This document shows positions 61,917 to 64,000 of a stretch of DNA of 64,000 nucleotides, in pieces. Source of the stretch: JBBRNH01 sp038230415. Lineage in GTDB: Bacteria; Bacteroidota; Bacteroidia; Cytophagales; Spirosomataceae. Where the stretch lies: positions 1 through 64,000 of the forward strand of contig JBBRNH010000004.1 of assembly GCA_038230415.1 (NCBI GenBank). Direction: 5' to 3'. Every line of letters begins with the position of its first letter. Within the stretch, counting starts at the first letter, position 1. A program made the position numbers and the translations under genes. The notes under the pieces are model-generated. The model searched no databases. It was not told where the DNA came from and worked only from the letters and a program-made list of their open reading frames with translations.

Positions 61917-61987
61917 ATTCTTCGCTGATTTGTCAACCAATCCGTTGTCTTACTTGGATTTATATCGTCACGAAAGGAGAGAAGAAT

Positions 61988-62070
61988 CGGCCTGACTGGA
62001 ACCCTGCGCTGGAACGGCAAAACCTAAGCGTTGGCAAGCGGAACGCAGCCGGTGGGGTTGTGATGCGGGG
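61988..62070 (+). repeat. Copy 2 of the GH78 3'-end repeat (relic)
   Basis: Same length as copy 1 with 5 differences; one change creates an in-frame TAA in what was the GH78 coding frame (AACCTAAGCG), so it is a non-coding remnant. Confidence 0.9.
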
Positions 62071-62108
62071 TAGGGGAAGATGCTGACCGGGGAGCCGATG
62101 AGCGAGTC

Positions 62109-62996
62109 TCACTTCCGATAAACACAGGCCTTGTTATCCGATTTTTGATAGTAACGCTTGTAATTCAGGGCTTTAGGGTCGGTGCAGCCCACCAGATTCA
62201 GCAGTTCTATGTTTCTGAAATCAATCGGGTGGCTTTCGGCCTGCAACGCAATGTAGCCCGTGCCGAGGGGCGTTCCGTCTTTTTTGATCCAGGCTTCGGC
62301 GTGTTCATCGCTGATGCCGCCTGCTTTCCAGTTCATATTGCCGCCCACAAATCCACCACCGACTTGCAGCTTCTCGAACGTCAGCACCGTGTCACCCTCA
62401 ATGATTTGGTGCGCTATAGAATCGCCCAGCACAATCAGTCCGGCGTTTATCCATTGGTCGCCATCGTAGGTTTTCGAGTCGGAGTCAATGCAGTGTTCCA
62501 TTCGCAGCCCGCCCGTCATCGAAACCTGCGTGCCGGGGGTGCAGAGGTTGCCCGTATGCCGAACCCCCTTACCTAAACCGCCCAGCAGTTGCATCTCCAG
62601 CGAGACCGGAAATCCCTGATTAAACGATAGGCTCTGCGCCGATTGCGCGTGAAACATTACGCCACTGTTTCGCACATTCCAGACGGCCCCGCCTTTGGTT
62701 TGCTCGCCCCGAAAGCGGTATTGGTATTTCAGGATGTAGTACGAATACGGCGTTTTGTAGTAGAGATGACCGTATTTATCGTCGAAGTTCTGGTATTCGT
62801 CGTACATCACGCGCAGCATTCCGTCCTGCACCCGAAACGTGTTTTTGTAGTTATCGTTGACGGGCTGCCCGGCAATTTTTATGTCCCAGCCGGTCAGGTC
62901 TTTGCCATTGAAGAGGGATTGCCAGTCGGTTTGGTCTGCCTTTTTCTGAGCGAACAACGCGCTGATGGTCAGCAGGTAAATAAGAATCGTTTTCAT
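62109..62996 (-). CDS. Secreted DUF1080 protein (3-keto-disaccharide hydrolase-like)
   Basis: 295-aa exported protein, signal peptide ending in ALFAQ. DUF1080 beta-jelly-roll start DWQSLFNGKDLTGWDIK, then YYILKYQYRFRGEQTKGGAVWNVRNSGVM and PVSLEMQLLGGLGKG. The C-terminus carries a Cys-containing motif, GCTDPKALNYKRYY and a final KACVY, of the type GCTDP...C seen as a repeat in many secreted Bacteroidota proteins, here fused to the enzyme. Convergent with the secreted AT-richer gene. Confidence 0.9.
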   Translation of the reverse strand: MKTILIYLLTISALFAQKKADQTDWQSLFNGKDLTGWDIKIAGQPVNDNYKNTFRVQDGMLRVMYDEYQNFDDKYGHLYYKTPYSYYILKYQYRFRGEQTKGGAVWNVRNSGVMFHAQSAQSLSFNQGFPVSLEMQLLGGLGKGVRHTGNLCTPGTQVSMTGGLRMEHCIDSDSKTYDGDQWINAGLIVLGDSIAHQIIEGDTVLTFEKLQVGGGFVGGNMNWKAGGISDEHAEAWIKKDGTPLGTGYIALQAESHPIDFRNIELLNLVGCTDPKALNYKRYYQKSDNKACVYRK

Positions 62997-63079
62997 GGGT
63001 TAGGGGTTTGCGCCGGAATTCATGCTTGCCCATAAAGGCCGGATATTGGCCCGAATTACTACCTTTACCCACAGATATA

Positions 63080-63253
63080 GGTGCCTGATGCCGCTTCGTG
63101 GCGGCTTTCAAGGCTTAAACGGGAAACTGGTTCGATGCCAGTGCTGTCCCCGCAACTGTACGTCTCGATTAAGAGCCGGTTCATTCCGCACGTCACTGGA
63201 TAGTAGTATCCGGGAAGACCTGAACCGGCGAGACAAGCCAGGAGACCTGCCTG
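63080..63253 (+). ncRNA. Cobalamin (B12) riboswitch
   Basis: Core elements in order: GCCGCTTCGTGGCGGC hairpin, GGGAAACTGGTTCGATGCCA, TGTCCCCGCAACTGTA (the conserved CCCGCAACTGT of the B12 core), and GAGACAAGCCAGGAGACC, the 3' B12-box-like segment. Located upstream of a TonB receptor gene, consistent with feedback on vitamin uptake. A hairpin GGGTTTT...AAAACCC (63270-63276, 63284-63290) follows, and GGCGTA (63295-63300) could pair with TACGCC (63333-63338) directly before the TTG start, a likely expression platform. Confidence 0.93.
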
Positions 63254-63339
63254 TATTTATCCGCTATTCGGGTTTTCGGAGGAAAAACCCCGACGGCGTA
63301 CTGAGTTAATCGGTTCATTTTTAGCGACGTACTACGCCT

Positions 63340-64000
63340 TTGTCAGACGACTTCACCGTTGGCCGATGCCCTGTTTTCCGGCTGTTTCTGGTCGGCTTAG
63401 GGTGTTTGTGCCTGTCTTATCCGGGCCTGGCACAACCGTTTCGGCCCGTGTCGCTGTCGGCGGTAACGGTGCGCGGCACGGCCCCAGAACGATTTCTGGC
63501 CGGGCAGAAGGTGCAACAAATTGACTCGGCGATGCTGGCCCAGTTTCGGTTTCAGACCCTGGCTGATGCCCTGGCGATGACCACGCCATTGGCCCTGAAA
63601 AGCTACGGAGACGGGCAGTTGGCAACGGTTTCATTTCGCGGTACGTCGGCCAACCATACCGCCGTTCTCTGGAATGGCGTAAATATCAATCAGCCCATGA
63701 CCGGCCAAAGCGACTTTTCGACGCTGCCCGTTGTGGGTTTCGACCGACTGTCGGTACAGTTTGGTGCGTCGGCCAGCGCGGTCGGTTCCGATGCCGTAGG
63801 CGGGTCGGTGCTGCTCGGTTCCACCCCCGACTGGCGGGTTGGTGTGCGCAGTTCGGTAGGCATTCGGGCGGGCAGTTTTCAGAATCACCAGGTGCAGGGC
63901 GGGGTGCGGTATGGCCTTTCCCAAAAAAGCAACTGGCAATTCGCGGGGAATACCGCCGTCTATCAAAACCAGCTTAACAACCGCTACGGCAGCACCCAAC
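63340..64000 (+). CDS. TonB-dependent receptor (BtuB-like), 3'-truncated by the window edge
   Basis: The frame runs open from the TTG at 63340, after an in-frame TAG at 63322, to the window end (about 220 codons visible). Signal segment CPVFRLFLVGLGCLCLSYPG, then a plug domain: SLSAVTVRGTAPERFLAGQK, SYGDGQLATVSFRGTSANHT, VLWNGVNINQPMTG and GASASAVGSDAVGGSVLLGS, then the first barrel strands. It lies under a B12 riboswitch, so it probably takes up cobalamin or a corrinoid. No ATG, only TTG, fits the leader. Confidence 0.87.
   Translation, partial: MSDDFTVGRCPVFRLFLVGLGCLCLSYPGLAQPFRPVSLSAVTVRGTAPERFLAGQKVQQIDSAMLAQFRFQTLADALAMTTPLALKSYGDGQLATVSFRGTSANHTAVLWNGVNINQPMTGQSDFSTLPVVGFDRLSVQFGASASAVGSDAVGGSVLLGSTPDWRVGVRSSVGIRAGSFQNHQVQGGVRYGLSQKSNWQFAGNTAVYQNQLNNRYGSTQ

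Overview
This window is a piece of chromosome from a member of the Bacteroidota, most likely a Cytophagales relative of Spirosoma. The genus is an inference. The evidence is TonB-dependent receptors with Bacteroidota-style signal peptides, a T9SS C-terminal sorting domain, BshC (bacillithiol synthesis), a KdpD with no kinase domain, DUF1080 and GH78 proteins, TAnnTTTG-type -7 promoter boxes, few Shine-Dalgarno sequences, and many short palindromic repeats between genes. The DNA is moderately GC-rich, with a few clearly AT-richer genes (about 13.2-14.3 kb and 61.2-61.9 kb) that look imported.

Layout. 1-3038: 3' part of pyruvate carboxylase. 3039-3462: a repeat-built intergenic region. 3463-5828: a restriction-modification-like pair, an EcoRI-family adenine methyltransferase and a DUF262-HNH protein. 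5894-11525 (minus): tolC-czcB-czcA metal efflux operon. 11662-12945: secreted amidohydrolase. 13011-14553: RecF/OLD-type ATPase plus a small TOPRIM-like protein, a possible two-gene defence system, followed by an overlapping epimerase. 15567-28387 (minus): potassium region with an NtrC-type regulator, kup, a 28-aa membrane ORF, kdpF, kdpA, kdpB, kdpC, truncated kdpD, two extra genes and a separate histidine kinase. 28514-34660: TPR protein, enolase-superfamily dehydratase, TonB receptor. 34804-38415: HupE/UreJ protein, MazF-type toxin-antitoxin pair, RND-family exporter. 38426-42802: PhyH oxygenase, bshC, 5-formyl-THF cyclo-ligase, asd. 42928-50753: secreted and envelope proteins, including a giant TPR protein, a T9SS-exported trypsin-like protease, a lipoprotein and a cell-surface fibre-like protein. 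50967-56450: a three-gene glycosyltransferase operon, nuoD and a DASH-type photolyase. 56488-56883: a broken toxin-antitoxin locus. 56892-62996: secreted proteins and carbohydrate-active enzymes (GH78, DUF1080). 63080-64000: cobalamin riboswitch and the start of a TonB receptor gene cut by the window edge.

The most interesting points are: (1) two candidate defence pairs (3463-5828 and 13011-14553); (2) a repeated pattern in which the whole gap between two same-strand genes is an inverted repeat ending a few bases from the flanking stop and start codons, with several unrelated repeat families doing this; (3) related short repeats inserted in frame inside four conserved genes; (4) an undescribed-looking 28-aa membrane ORF at the head of the kdp operon; (5) an 83-bp duplication of the GH78 3' end flanking an AT-richer gene. 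No tRNA, rRNA, insertion sequence or CRISPR array was seen.
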